From NCBI GenBank assembly GCA_027924585.1, contig BSBM01001138.1, forward strand, positions 7,240,001 through 7,304,000: a stretch of DNA of 64,000 bases, read 5' to 3'. Under the pieces are notes generated by a model. It searched no databases, was not told the origin of the DNA, and saw only the letters and a program-made list of their open reading frames with translations. The stretch comes from Larix kaempferi. Lineage: Eukaryota > Streptophyta > Pinopsida > Pinales > Pinaceae. Below are positions 45,973-59,797 of this stretch, in pieces (within the stretch, counting starts at the first letter, position 1; every line of letters begins with the position of its first letter). Both the position numbers and the translations under genes were made by a program.

Positions 45973-48900
45973 TGTCAGAACCCGATAATTCTGAAAAATT
46001 TAAAAATTTTTATTCTTAACAATAAATGTTAATTAGGTAGTATTTCTGATATTGTTTTTAATTTAAACAACTAACATAAACTGTTTAAAGACTCTGTTTT
46101 ATTAAACTTTGATTTCGGTGATTGTAATTAATGATTGTTTTGTTTTAAAATCGCAAGGGAAGAGCTAGTCGTAGTTGACTGGCTTACTTAGCTTACGAGC
46201 TAATGCATACGTCGTCTTTTGTTTCTCAGGTGCGCCAGTGAAGTAAGGATCACTGTATGTTAAACTTGGTGAGCATCAATACTCCTTATACTTCAAAACT
46301 TAATGATCGTTATGATATTTCTTATTCAGCTAGTATCGTCAAGTGTTACGAAGATTTACATTGTCTCAGTTATAATTATGTTTTTATGATTATTATGCTA
46401 TGTTACTGTTGTAACTAAAATGGAACATTTGTGTTATCAGAATTTCTGGCTGTAACAGTGTCTATGCATCATGTGACCTGTTGTCAACTTAACACCGGTG
46501 ACTACTGTTTTGTTCATGCATTGATAATGCGAGTTGAGAAGGTGACGCCTCTAGCGTTGTTTCAATATGATCCTACGCGTCGAAGTCCAATGTCCACTTA
46601 GAGTTTAACTTATGTTACTTGACAGTGCCTTGATTTTTACTATCTTTAAGATGTACACCTGTAGATGAAGCTCTATTTCAACATCTTAATAATAGAGGGT
46701 TATTTTTCATATTGTTACTGTTAACAATATAATTGATGGCAATTCTGATGATAGTATTTAATGGCAATATATTTATTGTCTTAAAGACTTAGTAACATTT
46801 CAAGTATTAAATGATGAGGCATTTTCCTTTGAAGGTTGACTACCTTGGTACTTATATGAACATAGAAATGTAATATGCACGTGGCATTAATCCATGACTT
46901 GGTATTAATTTATATTTATAATGATTGTACAATAATCATAATATTCCATACATTGGCAAATTTTATATTCTATATAGGGTTATGGTTGTATTTATCATAC
47001 TAGACCATAGAGAAAACTCTAGGTTGAAGTTGACCAACAATCTTGTGTGAAGTGATATGCTAATGACACTAACCTATGCCCTGGTTTCATATGTGTATTG
47101 ACTTGATTTTGTTATAGTCCTAATGTTCTTCCCTTACCATGGATAAGATTTATAACTAAGTTATGTTAAATTTTTATCCTCCCTAATAAGTTATGGAATA
47201 ATCCATATGTGATGTTGACTAACTCTTATTTCTATCATTGTAGTGATTATACATTCCCATTGCTTGGGATTCTCGACGATTCAAATGCAAGGCATGCACT
47301 ATATGCCAATGATTATATATCATTTGCTATCCTATATGTTTGACTTATATATGACATGATTTGGAAAAGAATCGGTGTATAATTATTTGGTTGGCAATGG
47401 AACTATAGGTTCTCGACCCATGCTACGTTGATTTATTTGTGTGCTACGTGGTTGCATCTCCTCCATGCGATGGGCGATATATAAGCTGCTATTGAAACCC
47501 TACAGGTTATTGTAGCGGCCTTCGGGCTCGGGTCCTAAGGATGAAACCCTCCCTGTCTGAGTTTTGCAGTGAAGGCACTATAACAATGTACAGAGTTTGG
47601 TGGTTATGGTCTTGAGATTTCATTCGGCAATAGGGTATATCCTCGGCTCTGGGGATAGCGTCTGCTATATTTTTATTGCTTCGTGGTCTCGTTGCTCTTT
47701 ATAAGTTTAAGTCCCAGCTATTTACAGTTTGTCACTGTGCTGGTGTAAGTATGAGATAGAGTTTCGGTAATGCCTTTAGGTTATGAGAGGGTTGAAGCCA
47801 TTGGGCTTTGGGTTTGCTGTTTGATTGGTTTCATCTCGGCGTGAGGGTTTCGTTGGGAGCTGTTACCTTGTCTCGGCTGTTAAGAATGTTATGACAGTCC
47901 CATTCGCTCACCCATCTGATGAAGGTGATGGGGCTTTTCTGTTTGTTCTGCTTGTAGCTGCCGATGGTCCACGGTTAACTTCCTCCATGTCTCGGTAAGC
48001 TAAAACACAGTTCTCTTTTTGTTTACAGTCTTAATCATTAAGTATGTTTACGTTTTCTAAGTCTATTCTCTGCATTCAAGTGATGACTAACCCTCGGCAT
48101 TTGTTATTTAACAGGTCCCGCGGCTCTTGATGGTGTACAGGACCTGGTCACCCACGCAGGCTCCTCCGGGTAAGCCTGGTTATCCACGGCTGTCTCTTCC
48201 TTTGCTGGTTTTTAGTGGTTAGGGTTGTGTTACAGGGGCAACTCCTGTGTGTTGAGGTCATTATCGACCTGATGTTTGTAGGTGCGGTCACATGTATGAA
48301 GTTGTTTTTGTTTGAAATGAATTGGGGTTTGGAACCCTGTTAAGTTATGGAAGGCCATTCACGGCCAAGACTTATGAGGCCAGGGTTTCGGTTGTTGTAC
48401 TTTGTATTGGCTGAGCATGGGTTTTTTAACCTCGCCATATGATATTTATACTTAATATATACCCTGGGCCTGGTATGGTCGTGTTTATGTTTTGATAATT
48501 TATTAGCATGTGTTTGGAATGTATGGATAGATGTAATCTTCAATGCGTGCAATGGATGATAACTCTGTTTATAAATGAAGCCATAAGTTATCTCTCTGCG
48601 TTTTTGTTCTATTGGAAAAGATAAAATAGAACATGGGAAAGTTTAGCGACTGTGCCTGTAATAGTTGTAATAGTATAGGGTTATTCTGGCAAATTGGGGT
48701 TCTGTTTTGTGTTCAACATATATATATGGAAATGTTAACTTGTTGGTGATTGGGAACGAGTTGTAACAAGTTATTTTGATTCCTGTATAATTATTTAATG
48801 AAACTGTGGATAGAAAAATTATATCCTTAGAACTATGTATAAACCTACAGTAGGTTTTGTCTGCCATATAAGGCATTCTTTTATTTGTTTTCCATCTGTC

Positions 48901-50432
48901 AAGTGAAAGTTGTAAGGCTACGGCCGTGTAGGGTTTGTGGACTACTCTAAGGGAGAATGTTTTAAATGAAATAATTATTAATACTGTGTAATATGAAGGT
49001 TGGTAACAGCCGATAATGGTTACATTTGTTAACAGTTTCTCTGTGTGTTAAATATGTTTGTCTTGTTTGAACAACTCTGTTAACTCTGTAGTTATAACAT
49101 GGATAACAAATAATACCCTAGGTTGAAGAGAAATCATACTCTACAGTTTCTATGTGTTTGAATTTGACTACTGGTTAATGAATAAGATTATAAGGAAGTT
49201 TGTAACAATGAAATATTGTTACAGTCACACCCTTTAGTTAGTCGATAGCTGTAATTCATATTCTGAGTATAAACAATATAATAATATGAGTTTGTTTATT
49301 TGATGGCTCGATACAAGTATGACCTGTATCTTAAGTTGACTGAAACATGAAACAAATATATGTATAAAGGTATATTATTCTAATAAGAATATTTCAAAGT
49401 AAAAACTAAGATTTATCTATATCTGTTCTTATGACTGTTTAATAGCTAAAATTCTGGAATTTCTACTGTTTAATATTCTACCTATTATTTAACTATTAAC
49501 AGGAATTCTAGAAATACATAAACAGGGTATTTGTTAACTGTACAGTAACAAATGTGTTCTGTATAGGATAATTACTCTATTTTAATAGAAATAGAAATTT
49601 TCTACAACATCTGCATTCTGAAATTTATACTAAAGAAAATACAGATACTGATTTACTGAAATTGATTTCAGTCAAACATAGTTAAACTAGTCTATTTCAT
49701 ATGAAAATCAATTAAACCAACAGCAGGAAGAGTGACAGAACCTGTAGCTAAGGTAGACAATAACAGCAATGGGAGGCTGTTCCTCCCTACCAATTCCTGG
49801 AGAGTGCCCAGACAGCACTTCTCAGGACCCCCGAGCTTGCTCTGGTCTAACTGGCTGGAATCTAGGTACGGCCAATAATTCCCTCAGCCCAAAATAGCTA
49901 TACTGGAACCAAGTTACTGCAACTTCCTGCTTCAAAAACACTTCCTTACTGTTTTCCCACTTCCTCAATGGGACTCCTGAATAGCATTCACCTGAATGTA
50001 TTCTCCCTCTAGAACAATTGCTGAACCCCCAGCTCAGTTCATTGAGTAGTATTTAAAAGATTGCCTAGGTCTTAGTTGGGCTAACTGTCATTAATGAGCC
50101 ACCTGCTCAGATTCCACTTTCTTGGGGAATCATGACCCCAAAATATAGGGAAGTTGCCACCTGCAACTCAGGAAGTGTTTGAGGATGCTGCCACTTGTCT
50201 TTTGTCCTTCCACCTAATTCCATCCACCAGTTAGACCAGTAACCTCTTTTAACAGCTCTCCCATGCTGTTGTCTCCATAATTTATTTATTAATAATAATT
50301 ATTCAGATTTTACATTCCATTTCTGGAGACTCTGCTGAGTCATCCCTTTCTACTTAGCATTTAATTTAACATAATGTTCTCAGGAATATTAAAAATAATT
50401 ACATTATTTTAATAAAATTGGGGTATGTGACA
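45973..50432 (-). repeat. 3' LTR of the chromovirus (left copy)
   Basis: The left copy is 4,460 bp, TG...CA with TGTCA/TGACA terminal inverted bases. It aligns base for base with 55333-59792 at an offset of 9,360 with two substitutions. A GC-richer central part (about 47450-48300) stands out from AT-rich flanks. Short open stretches inside (e.g. 48340-48552 and 48643-48876 on the - strand) have no known motif and simply recur in the other LTR. Confidence 0.97.
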
Positions 50433-50449
50433 TACACACCCCCTTAAAA
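50433..50449 (-). other. Polypurine tract
   Basis: On the - strand the bases immediately before the 3' LTR read TTTTAAGGGGGTGTGTA. The AAGGGGG core is the likely plus-strand primer; the following GTGTGTA is less purine-rich than usual. Confidence 0.75.
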
Positions 50450-50472
50450 TGTAACATCGTCCTCGATGTTAC

Positions 50473-53400
50473 TTATTCTTCTTCTTCAGCTACCTGCTGG
50501 AATAGATGGGGATATGCTTCCCGCATCTTACTTTCCAGCTCCCAGGTAGATTCTTCAGGACTAAGGTGCTTCCATTGCACCTTCACTTGTCCAATTATCC
50601 GGTTCCGTAGAGTAATTTCCCTCCTCCCGAGGATACAATCCGGTTCTACCAGAACTTCCCCTTCTGGTTCTACCTGTACAATGTTCCAATCAATAACATG
50701 AGTAGCATCATGAATATACTTTTTCAAAACAGAGATATGAAAAACATTGTGTACTTTTAAATTTGGCGGTAATGCTAACTGATAAGCAACTTGACCAATT
50801 CTGGCTAAAATTTCAAATGGACCACAGTAACGAGGTGCTAATTTTGCACAACTTCCTAATCTTAGGGAGCTTTTCTTTGGTCTTACCTTGATGAACACAT
50901 GTTCACCTACCTGGAACTCTTTAGGAGTTCTTTTCAAATCTGCTTGACTCTTTTGCCGATCCTGGGCAATCTTCAAGTTTTCCTGCACTTGTTTCACAAT
51001 CTGTTCCATTTCTTTCAATAAATCAGGTCCTAACACTAATCTATCTACTGGATTACTCCAGGAGATAGGAGTGTTGCATTTTCGTCCATACAAAACCTCA
51101 AAAGGACTAAACTTAGCTGATGATTGATAGCTGTTATTGTATGCAAATTCAGCTAAGTGTAAATAATCCTCCCACTTACCTGGTTGATCTTTAACATACA
51201 TCCTTAGCAGATCTTCTAATATTTGATTAACTCTTTCCGTTTGTCCGTCAGTCTGAGGATGGAAAGAGGTGCTGAAATTTAAAGTGGTGTTTAATCCTTT
51301 GAACAAGGACCTCCAAAAATTTCCTGTAAATTTAGGATCCCTGTCTGATATAATAACCTTTGGAATACCGTGTAACCGAAAAATCTGTTTTAGAAAGATA
51401 TCTGCTAGGTTTGCAGCCTTGTATGTGGTTTTAACAGGAATAAAATGTGCTGATTTACTTAATTTGTCTACCACTACCATAATTGAATCATTCTGATGTT
51501 GGTTTTTGGGTAAACCCGTAATGAAATCCAGGCTAATTATTTCCCATTTCCAGCTAGGAATAGGTAAAGGTTGCAGCAATCCAGCTGGATGTTGATGTTC
51601 TGTTTTTACTTGTTGGCAGTCCAAACATTTCGCTAAATATTCAGCAGTTTCAGATTTCATGTTAGGCCAAAAATATTCTTTTCTCAACATAGTGATAGTC
51701 TTTTGATAGCCAGGGTGCCCGGAGTAAGGGGTTTTATGTATTTCGTCTAAAATTAACAGCTTAACTGTAGGTGCATTAGGGATATACAGCCTGTCTTTAA
51801 ACAGCAAAAATCCGTTTTCGTTTAAACTATACCCTTTTAGCAAACTTTCTGTGGGCTGTTCTTGGGCTGTAATTTGTAAATGTTGATAATTTTCGTCTAA
51901 TTTTATCCCTTCAGCCAGCTGTTCATTTAAATCAGAGGTGTAAGTGCTGCTAGCTGATATAAAATTCAGTTTTGCATTCCTACTCAAGGCATCAGCCACC
52001 TTATTCTCCTTCCCTTTTATGTGTTGAATTTCAAAATCGTATTCACTTAGGAATGCCAGCCATCTGGCTTGTCTTGCATTTAGATTTGGCTGGTCTAAAA
52101 GGTATTTCAGACCTTTATTATCTGTTAGTAAGGTAAATTTTCTGCCTATTAGGTGGTGTCGCCACATCTTTAAAGCATGAATTACCGCAGCTAATTCTAG
52201 GTCATAAGTGGCATAATTCTTTTCATGGATTTTCAGCTTCCTAGATTCGTAAGCAATGACATGTCCTTCTTGAGTCAGCACTCCGCCTAAGCCATCATTA
52301 CAAGCGTCGGTACAAACTATGAAATCTTTATTTGGGTCCGCTATTCTAAGAATAGGTGCAGTTGTCAATAAAGTCTTAAGTTTCTTGAAACTTTCTTCAC
52401 ATTTCGCATTCCAATCAAACTTCTTGCCTTTCTTCTGCAAAGAAGTGATTGGGTTGGCTATTTTTGAAAAGCCTTCAATAAACCTCCGGTAGTAACCGGT
52501 AATTCCCATGAAAGATCTAACGTCCGTCACATCTTTAGGTACTGGCCATTCTTCAATCGCCCGAATCTTTTCGGGATCCACTGAAATCCCTTCCTTAGTG
52601 ACTACATGTCCTAAGTACTGGATTTCATCTTTGAAGAAGTCACATTTGCTAAATTTCGCAAAAAGTTGTTGTTCTCTTAGTTCTTGTAAAACGATACGTA
52701 AGTGTTCCTTGTGCTCCTCCTCGCTCTTAGAATAGACTAAAATGTCGTCGATAAATACAACCACAAATTTATCTAAGTACTTGTGCATTATGTTGTTCAT
52801 TAAGCACATGAAAACCGCTGGGGCATTAGTAAGTCCAAATGGCATTACGACAAATTCATAATGTCCATACCTGGTTCTAAAGGCTGTTTTGAAAATGTCT
52901 TCTTCTTTAATTCTTACCTGATGATAACCCGATCTTAGATCAATCTTAGAGAATACCGTAGCGCCACGTAGTTGATCAAACAGATCATCAATACGAGGTA
53001 ACGGATACCTGTTTTTGATCGTCATCTTGTTTAGTTGACGATAATCTATGCAAAGTCGCATAGTTCCGTCCTTCTTCTTAACGAAAATCACTGGTGCTCC
53101 CCAAGGGGATACACTGGGTCGGATATAGTTCTTATCTATTAACTCCTTCAACTGAGTTTTCAACTCGTTAAGCTCCAAGATATTCATACGATACGGGGCT
53201 TTTGAACTGGGAACAGCACCTGGTACCAGCTCAATGGTAAAGTCAAGCTCTCTCTTGGGAGGCAATTCTGGAATTTCCTCAGGAAAAACGTCAATAAACT
53301 CATTGACGACAGGAATGTTCTCTACCGTTTTCTGGTTGTTTTCAAATTTATTTGTCTCGTCTGTAATAATTACAGCATAGGTCTTGCATCCTTTCCTGAC

Positions 53401-55164
53401 TGCTCTTTTAAGTTGTAATGCAGAAATTTGCCTAACTACTGTTTTCCTAGGAATACCCCTAACAGTTACAGGCTGTCCACCACTGTTTATACACCTAAAA
53501 GTTTTGTCAAAACAGTTTAAAACGACCCTATGTTGTTCCAACCAGTCCATTCCGATAAGTATGTCATATGAGCCAAGTGGTAAAACGTTCAATTTAACTG
53601 TAGTTCTAAAATCAGTCATGTTTAAGATGCATTCTTTTACATAGCAGTTTACTTTCTTCTTAGCCCCAGTAGCTAATTGTACAGACCAAGAATTATCAAA
53701 CCTTTCAACAGTCAAATTACATTTTTCTACCAGCTGAGGTGAAATATAACTAAGACTAGCACCGGGATCTATTAATATAGTAACTGGGGTTTTGTTAATC
53801 ATACCTCCTACTTCCACCATGGAAGTTTGGTAGTCAGCCTGGCGGTTTTCCAACGCTGCATTGATTCGGGGCATAGTTCCTGCAAAATCTCCAACTGTCA
53901 TTTCGTCTTGAACAGTATGAATATTGCTGACTTGTTTCTTTCTGTTTGGGCAGACTGAAGCATAATGTGGCCCATTACATTCCCAGCACTTGACAGGTTC
54001 TTTTCGCTCAAAATTTTTGATATAGTTTCCATGGTTATTAGGAGTCTCTTTGCTGTTTTTGTAATTGTTTGAATGGCTGACAGCTCCATTTTTGTTTCCT
54101 TGGAAACTTTTATTATTAAAGTGGTTCCCGTTTTTGCCATTCTTGAAATTTTTATGGGGAACAAATTCCTTTTTCTTGTACTCGATCAGATTGCTGTTCT
54201 TTTTGGCTTTCCAACTGGCTATCCCTTCTTTCTTTTTATTCTGTTCGTAACAGAAGTTTGCCTTGCGCATAGCTTCTTCCAGTGTTTTGGGGTTGTCATA
54301 TTCAATTCTGTCCTTGATATGATAAGGCAGGCAACTAAGAAACCGCTGTATTTTTGGTTTCTCTTCGACAAAATATGGTACATAACGCAACAGACTTAAA
54401 AATTTACTGTTTAAGTCCTTCATCGTCATAGATCCGAGTTTTAGTTCATAAAATTCTTTAGCCCTTTCTTCATAATACTGCTCGGACAGGAATTTCTTCT
54501 TGAAATACCTTTTAAAGGTACTCCAATTAACTTCTCTTTCTTTGATCCCCTTGACCCTTTTCAGGTCTTGCCACCATATGTCCGCCTTTCCCGAGAGGTT
54601 GTAGATGGCCATTCTTGCCTTTAGCTGATTTGAGTAGTTATAGATCTGAAAATATTTTCTCATCCCGGATAACCAAGATTCTGCCTCTTCTCCAGTTTCA
54701 GTTTCTCCATTGAAAGTTGGGGGCTTTATCTTCTTAAACTCCCCGGAAATCTCTTCATAAGGCCTGTACTTTTTCCTTCGGTTGTGCATCTCAGCTTCAC
54801 TGCTGTCACTGCTAGTGTGATAACTGGGTTGTCCTTTTCTTTCTTCAGATGAGGAACTGCTATCAGATTTAGTTGGTTTTGTCCTTTTTGACCCTCTTGG
54901 GTGATTAACTTCTTCTGAGTCAGCTGGTTTGCTCCTTCCGTCAGTTTGAAATTTTTCTATCAATAGCTGATTTAGCTGTTCCTGAGTCTTTAGAATTCTT
55001 TCATTATCCTTCTTAACCGTTTCCATTTCTGTCTTTAATCCTCTTATAGTCTGCATCAGCTCAGTGGTGTGAGCAATTTCTTCTTCTGCCTCTAGTTCTT
55101 TTGACATCTGTCTTGTCCCAGCATTGGGAGATTCCTCCTCAGCATATTCTCCCAGTTTTTCCAT
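50473..55164 (-). CDS. Gag-pol polyprotein of the chromovirus
   Basis: One uninterrupted frame of 1,563 residues. Residues ~20-75 are a probable coiled coil, then a Ser/acidic-rich stretch (~80-130), then capsid ~140-330. A CCHC knuckle ([13 protein letters not shown]) is at 393-405. The protease active site is DPGAS at 466-470 (Pro where Ser/Thr is usual). RT spans about 640-830 with FIDD at 804-807. RNase H starts near 945 (Asp953 in VCTDACNDG), and the connected ALSRN end is near 1060. Integrase has the HHCC zinc site (Cys1180 and Cys1183) and D1213, D1274, E1310, i.e. a D,D35E set, followed by a GPF module. A chromodomain-like region occupies ~1510-1555 ([23 protein letters not shown]). 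The chromodomain should guide insertion to particular chromatin. The Met at 55164 lies about 150 bases from the PBS and has no upstream competitor in frame. Gag and pol share one frame, as is usual in this lineage. Confidence 0.96.
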   Translation of the reverse strand: MEKLGEYAEEESPNAGTRQMSKELEAEEEIAHTTELMQTIRGLKTEMETVKKDNERILKTQEQLNQLLIEKFQTDGRSKPADSEEVNHPRGSKRTKPTKSDSSSSSEERKGQPSYHTSSDSSEAEMHNRRKKYRPYEEISGEFKKIKPPTFNGETETGEEAESWLSGMRKYFQIYNYSNQLKARMAIYNLSGKADIWWQDLKRVKGIKEREVNWSTFKRYFKKKFLSEQYYEERAKEFYELKLGSMTMKDLNSKFLSLLRYVPYFVEEKPKIQRFLSCLPYHIKDRIEYDNPKTLEEAMRKANFCYEQNKKKEGIASWKAKKNSNLIEYKKKEFVPHKNFKNGKNGNHFNNKSFQGNKNGAVSHSNNYKNSKETPNNHGNYIKNFERKEPVKCWECNGPHYASVCPNRKKQVSNIHTVQDEMTVGDFAGTMPRINAALENRQADYQTSMVEVGGMINKTPVTILIDPGASLSYISPQLVEKCNLTVERFDNSWSVQLATGAKKKVNCYVKECILNMTDFRTTVKLNVLPLGSYDILIGMDWLEQHRVVLNCFDKTFRCINSGGQPVTVRGIPRKTVVRQISALQLKRAVRKGCKTYAVIITDETNKFENNQKTVENIPVVNEFIDVFPEEIPELPPKRELDFTIELVPGAVPSSKAPYRMNILELNELKTQLKELIDKNYIRPSVSPWGAPVIFVKKKDGTMRLCIDYRQLNKMTIKNRYPLPRIDDLFDQLRGATVFSKIDLRSGYHQVRIKEEDIFKTAFRTRYGHYEFVVMPFGLTNAPAVFMCLMNNIMHKYLDKFVVVFIDDILVYSKSEEEHKEHLRIVLQELREQQLFAKFSKCDFFKDEIQYLGHVVTKEGISVDPEKIRAIEEWPVPKDVTDVRSFMGITGYYRRFIEGFSKIANPITSLQKKGKKFDWNAKCEESFKKLKTLLTTAPILRIADPNKDFIVCTDACNDGLGGVLTQEGHVIAYESRKLKIHEKNYATYDLELAAVIHALKMWRHHLIGRKFTLLTDNKGLKYLLDQPNLNARQARWLAFLSEYDFEIQHIKGKENKVADALSRNAKLNFISASSTYTSDLNEQLAEGIKLDENYQHLQITAQEQPTESLLKGYSLNENGFLLFKDRLYIPNAPTVKLLILDEIHKTPYSGHPGYQKTITMLRKEYFWPNMKSETAEYLAKCLDCQQVKTEHQHPAGLLQPLPIPSWKWEIISLDFITGLPKNQHQNDSIMVVVDKLSKSAHFIPVKTTYKAANLADIFLKQIFRLHGIPKVIISDRDPKFTGNFWRSLFKGLNTTLNFSTSFHPQTDGQTERVNQILEDLLRMYVKDQPGKWEDYLHLAEFAYNNSYQSSAKFSPFEVLYGRKCNTPISWSNPVDRLVLGPDLLKEMEQIVKQVQENLKIAQDRQKSQADLKRTPKEFQVGEHVFIKVRPKKSSLRLGSCAKLAPRYCGPFEILARIGQVAYQLALPPNLKVHNVFHISVLKKYIHDATHVIDWNIVQVEPEGEVLVEPDCILGRREITLRNRIIGQVKVQWKHLSPEESTWELESKMREAYPHLFQQVAEEEE

Positions 55165-55312
55165 ATCTGTCTGAAAAATTCAGAAAAGAGAATTTTTCTG
55201 TACTGTACATTAAACCGAAATATATGTTAGTATTTTATAAATAAAACAAAATCTTCTTTTTTGATCGCTGTTTACGGAAGTTTAGTGGAGTCACATCCAG
55301 GCCTAGTGTCTG

Positions 55313-55330
55313 AACCTCGTTCTGATACCA
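55313..55330 (-). other. Primer-binding site, initiator-Met tRNA
   Basis: The - strand reads TGGTATCAGAACGAGGTT starting at 55330, two bases inside the 5' LTR. The first ten bases match the 3' end complement of plant initiator tRNA-Met used by many plant LTR elements (TGGTATCAGAGC), with an AAC instead of AGC after that. Confidence 0.9.
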
Positions 55331-55332
55331 CA

Positions 55333-58300
55333 TGTCAGAACCCGATAATTCTGAAAAATTTAAAATTTTTTATTCTTAACAATAAATGTTAATTAGGTAG
55401 TATTTCTGATATTGTTTTTAATTTAAACAACTAACATAAACTGTTTAAAGACTCTGTTTTATTAAACTTTGATTTCGGTGATTGTAATTAATGATTGTTT
55501 TGTTTTAAAATCGCAAGGGAAGAGCTAGTCGTAGTTGACTGGCTTACTTAGCTTACGAGCTAATGCATACGTCGTCTTTTGTTTCTCAGGTGCGCCAGTG
55601 AAGTAAGGATCACTGTATGTTAAACTTGGTGAGCATCAATACTCCTTATACTTCAAAACTTAATGATCGTTATGATATTTCTTATTCAGCTAGTATCGTC
55701 AAGTGTTACGAAGATTTACATTGTCTCAGTTATAATTATGTTTTTATGATTATTATGCTATGTTACTGTTGTAACTAAAATGGAACATTTGTGTTATCAG
55801 AATTTCTGGCTGTAACAGTGTCTATGCATCATGTGACCTGTTGTCAACTTAACACCGGTGACTACTGTTTTGTTCATGCATTGATAATGCGAGTTGAGAA
55901 GGTGACGCCTCTAGCGTTGTTTCAATATGATCCTACGCGTCGAAGTCCAATGTCCACTTAGAGTTTAACTTATGTTACTTGACAGTGCCTTGATTTTTAC
56001 TATCTTTAAGATGTACACCTGTAGATGAAGCTCTATTTCAACATCTTAATAATAGAGGGTTATTTTTCATATTGTTACTGTTAACAATATAATTGATGGC
56101 AATTCTGATGATAGTATTTAATGGCAATATATTTATTGTCTTAAAGACTTAGTAACATTTCAAGTATTAAATGATGAGGCATTTTCCTTTGAAGGTTGAC
56201 TACCTTGGTACTTATATGAACATAGAAATGTAATATGCACGTGGCATTAATCCATGACTTGGTATTAATTTATATTTATAATGATTGTACAATAATCATA
56301 ATATTCCATACATTGGCAAATTTTATATTCTATATAGGGTTATGGTTGTATTTATCATACTAGACCATAGAGAAAACTCTAGGTTGAAGTTGACCAACAA
56401 TCTTGTGTGAAGTGATATGCTAATGACACTAACCTATGCCCTGGTTTCATATGTGTATTGACTTGATTTTGTTATAGTCCTAATGTTCTTCCCTTACCAT
56501 GGATAAGATTTATAACTAAGTTATGTTAAATTTTTATCCTCCCTAATAAGTTATGGAATAATCCATATGTGATGTTGACTAACTCTTATTTCTATCATTG
56601 TAGTGATTATACATTCCCATTGCTTGGGATTCTCGACGATTCAAATGCAAGGCATGCACTATATGCCAATGATTATATATCATTTGCTATCCTATATGTT
56701 TGACTTATATATGACATGATTTGGAAAAGAATCGGTGTATAATTATTTGGTTGGCAATGGAACTATAGGTTCTCGACCCATGCTACGTTGATTTATTTGT
56801 GTGCTACGTGGTTGCATCTCCTCCATGCGATGGGCGATATATAAGCTGCTATTGAAACCCTACAGGTTATTGTAGCGGCCTTCGGGCTCGGGTCCTAAGG
56901 ATGAAACCCTCCCTGTCTGAGTTTTGCAGTGAAGGCACTATAACAATGTACAGAGTTTGGTGGTTATGGTCTTGAGATTTCATTCGGCAATAGGGTATAT
57001 CCTCGGCTCTGGGGATAGCGTCTGCTATATTTTTATTGCTTCGTGGTCTCGTTGCTCTTTATAAGTTTAAGTCCCAGCTATTTACAGTTTGTCACTGTGC
57101 TGGTGTAAGTATGAGATAGAGTTTCGGTAATGCCTTTAGGTTATGAGAGGGTTGAAGCCATTGGGCTTTGGGTTTGCTGTTTGATTGGTTTCATCTCGGC
57201 GTGAGGGTTTCGTTGGGAGCTGTTACCTTGTCTCGGCTGTTAAGAATGTTATGACAGTCCCATTCGCTCACCCATCTGATGAAGGTGATGGGGATTTTCT
57301 GTTTGTTCTGCTTGTAGCTGCCGATGGTCCACGGTTAACTTCCTCCATGTCTCGGTAAGCTAAAACACAGTTCTCTTTTTGTTTACAGTCTTAATCATTA
57401 AGTATGTTTACGTTTTCTAAGTCTATTCTCTGCATTCAAGTGATGACTAACCCTCGGCATTTGTTATTTAACAGGTCCCGCGGCTCTTGATGGTGTACAG
57501 GACCTGGTCACCCACGCAGGCTCCTCCGGGTAAGCCTGGTTATCCACGGCTGTCTCTTCCTTTGCTGGTTTTTAGTGGTTAGGGTTGTGTTACAGGGGCA
57601 ACTCCTGTGTGTTGAGGTCATTATCGACCTGATGTTTGTAGGTGCGGTCACATGTATGAAGTTGTTTTTGTTTGAAATGAATTGGGGTTTGGAACCCTGT
57701 TAAGTTATGGAAGGCCATTCACGGCCAAGACTTATGAGGCCAGGGTTTCGGTTGTTGTACTTTGTATTGGCTGAGCATGGGTTTTTTAACCTCGCCATAT
57801 GATATTTATACTTAATATATACCCTGGGCCTGGTATGGTCGTGTTTATGTTTTGATAATTTATTAGCATGTGTTTGGAATGTATGGATAGATGTAATCTT
57901 CAATGCGTGCAATGGATGATAACTCTGTTTATAAATGAAGCCATAAGTTATCTCTCTGCGTTTTTGTTCTATTGGAAAAGATAAAATAGAACATGGGAAA
58001 GTTTAGCGACTGTGCCTGTAATAGTTGTAATAGTATAGGGTTATTCTGGCAAATTGGGGTTCTGTTTTGTGTTCAACATATATATATGGAAATGTTAACT
58101 TGTTGGTGATTGGGAACGAGTTGTAACAAGTTATTTTGATTCCTGTATAATTATTTAATGAAACTGTGGATAGAAAAATTATATCCTTAGAACTATGTAT
58201 AAACCTACAGTAGGTTTTGTCTGCCATATAAGGCATTCTTTTATTTGTTTTCCATCTGTCAAGTGAAAGTTGTAAGGCTACGGCCGTGTAGGGTTTGTGG

Positions 58301-59792
58301 ACTACTCTAAGGGAGAATGTTTTAAATGAAATAATTATTAATACTGTGTAATATGAAGGTTGGTAACAGCCGATAATGGTTACATTTGTTAACAGTTTCT
58401 CTGTGTGTTAAATATGTTTGTCTTGTTTGAACAACTCTGTTAACTCTGTAGTTATAACATGGATAACAAATAATACCCTAGGTTGAAGAGAAATCATACT
58501 CTACAGTTTCTATGTGTTTGAATTTGACTACTGGTTAATGAATAAGATTATAAGGAAGTTTGTAACAATGAAATATTGTTACAGTCACACCCTTTAGTTA
58601 GTCGATAGCTGTAATTCATATTCTGAGTATAAACAATATAATAATATGAGTTTGTTTATTTGATGGCTCGATACAAGTATGACCTGTATCTTAAGTTGAC
58701 TGAAACATGAAACAAATATATGTATAAAGGTATATTATTCTAATAAGAATATTTCAAAGTAAAAACTAAGATTTATCTATATCTGTTCTTATGACTGTTT
58801 AATAGCTAAAATTCTGGAATTTCTACTGTTTAATATTCTACCTATTATTTAACTATTAACAGGAATTCTAGAAATACATAAACAGGGTATTTGTTAACTG
58901 TACAGTAACAAATGTGTTCTGTATAGGATAATTACTCTATTTTAATAGAAATAGAAATTTTCTACAACATCTGCATTCTGAAATTTATACTAAAGAAAAT
59001 ACAGATACTGATTTACTGAAATTGATTTCAGTCAAACATAGTTAAACTAGTCTATTTCATATGAAAATCAATTAAACCAACAGCAGGAAGAGTGACAGAA
59101 CCTGTAGCTAAGGTAGACAATAACAGCAATGGGAGGCTGTTCCTCCCTACCAATTCCTGGAGAGTGCCCAGACAGCACTTCTCAGGACCCCCGAGCTTGC
59201 TCTGGTCTAACTGGCTGGAATCTAGGTACGGCCAATAATTCCCTCAGCCCAAAATAGCTATACTGGAACCAAGTTACTGCAACTTCCTGCTTCAAAAACA
59301 CTTCCTTACTGTTTTCCCACTTCCTCAATGGGACTCCTGAATAGCATTCACCTGAATGTATTCTCCCTCTAGAACAATTGCTGAACCCCCAGCTCAGTTC
59401 ATTGAGTAGTATTTAAAAGATTGCCTAGGTCTTAGTTGGGCTAACTGTCATTAATGAGCCACCTGCTCAGATTCCACTTTCTTGGGGAATCATGACCCCA
59501 AAATATAGGGAAGTTGCCACCTGCAACTCAGGAAGTGTTTGAGGATGCTGCCACTTGTCTTTTGTCCTTCCACCTAATTCCATCCACCAGTTAGACCAGT
59601 AACCTCTTTTAACAGCTCTCCCATGCTGTTGTCTCCATAATTTATTTATTAATAATAATTATTCAGATTTTACATTCCATTTCTGGAGACTCTGCTGAGT
59701 CATCCCTTTCTACTTAGCATTTAATTTAACATAATGTTCTCAGGAATATTAAAAATAATTACATTATTTTAATAAAATTGGGGTATGTGACA
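55333..59792 (-). repeat. 5' LTR of the chromovirus (right copy)
   Basis: This is the promoter-bearing LTR in element orientation, 4,460 bp. It is identical to the left LTR except for the two noted substitutions. I could not place the U3/R/U5 borders with confidence: several TATA-like words exist in this AT-rich sequence. Confidence 0.97.
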
Positions 59793-59797
59793 TGTAC
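59793..59797. other. Target-site duplication, right (TGTAC)
   Basis: An exact repeat of 45968-45972, immediately after the CA of the right LTR. Confidence 0.95.

Larger units (their letters stand above)
45973..59792 (-). mobile_element. Complete Ty3/gypsy chromovirus, probably Tekay/Del lineage
   Basis: The 13,820-bp element is flanked by an exact 5-bp target duplication. Both LTRs are 4,460 bp, run TGTCA...TGACA, and make up about 65 percent of the element. Between them lie, in - strand order, an initiator-Met PBS, one open gag-pol frame, and a purine tract. LTR length and a C-terminal chromodomain of the Tekay type suggest that lineage. By eye the two LTRs differ at only two positions (46006 vs 55366, and 47934 vs 57294), indicating a very recent insertion. 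Nothing visible prevents autonomous activity, although promoter function cannot be judged. Confidence 0.97.

Noticed and set aside
48340-48876. Open stretches of 70 and 77 codons on the - strand inside the chromovirus LTR, repeated at 57700-58236.
   Set aside because: They are duplicated only because the LTRs are nearly identical. They show no known motif or coding bias that I can see.
51269-54399. Several + strand open stretches opposite the chromovirus gag-pol.
   Set aside because: They are shadows of the strongly coding - strand frame.
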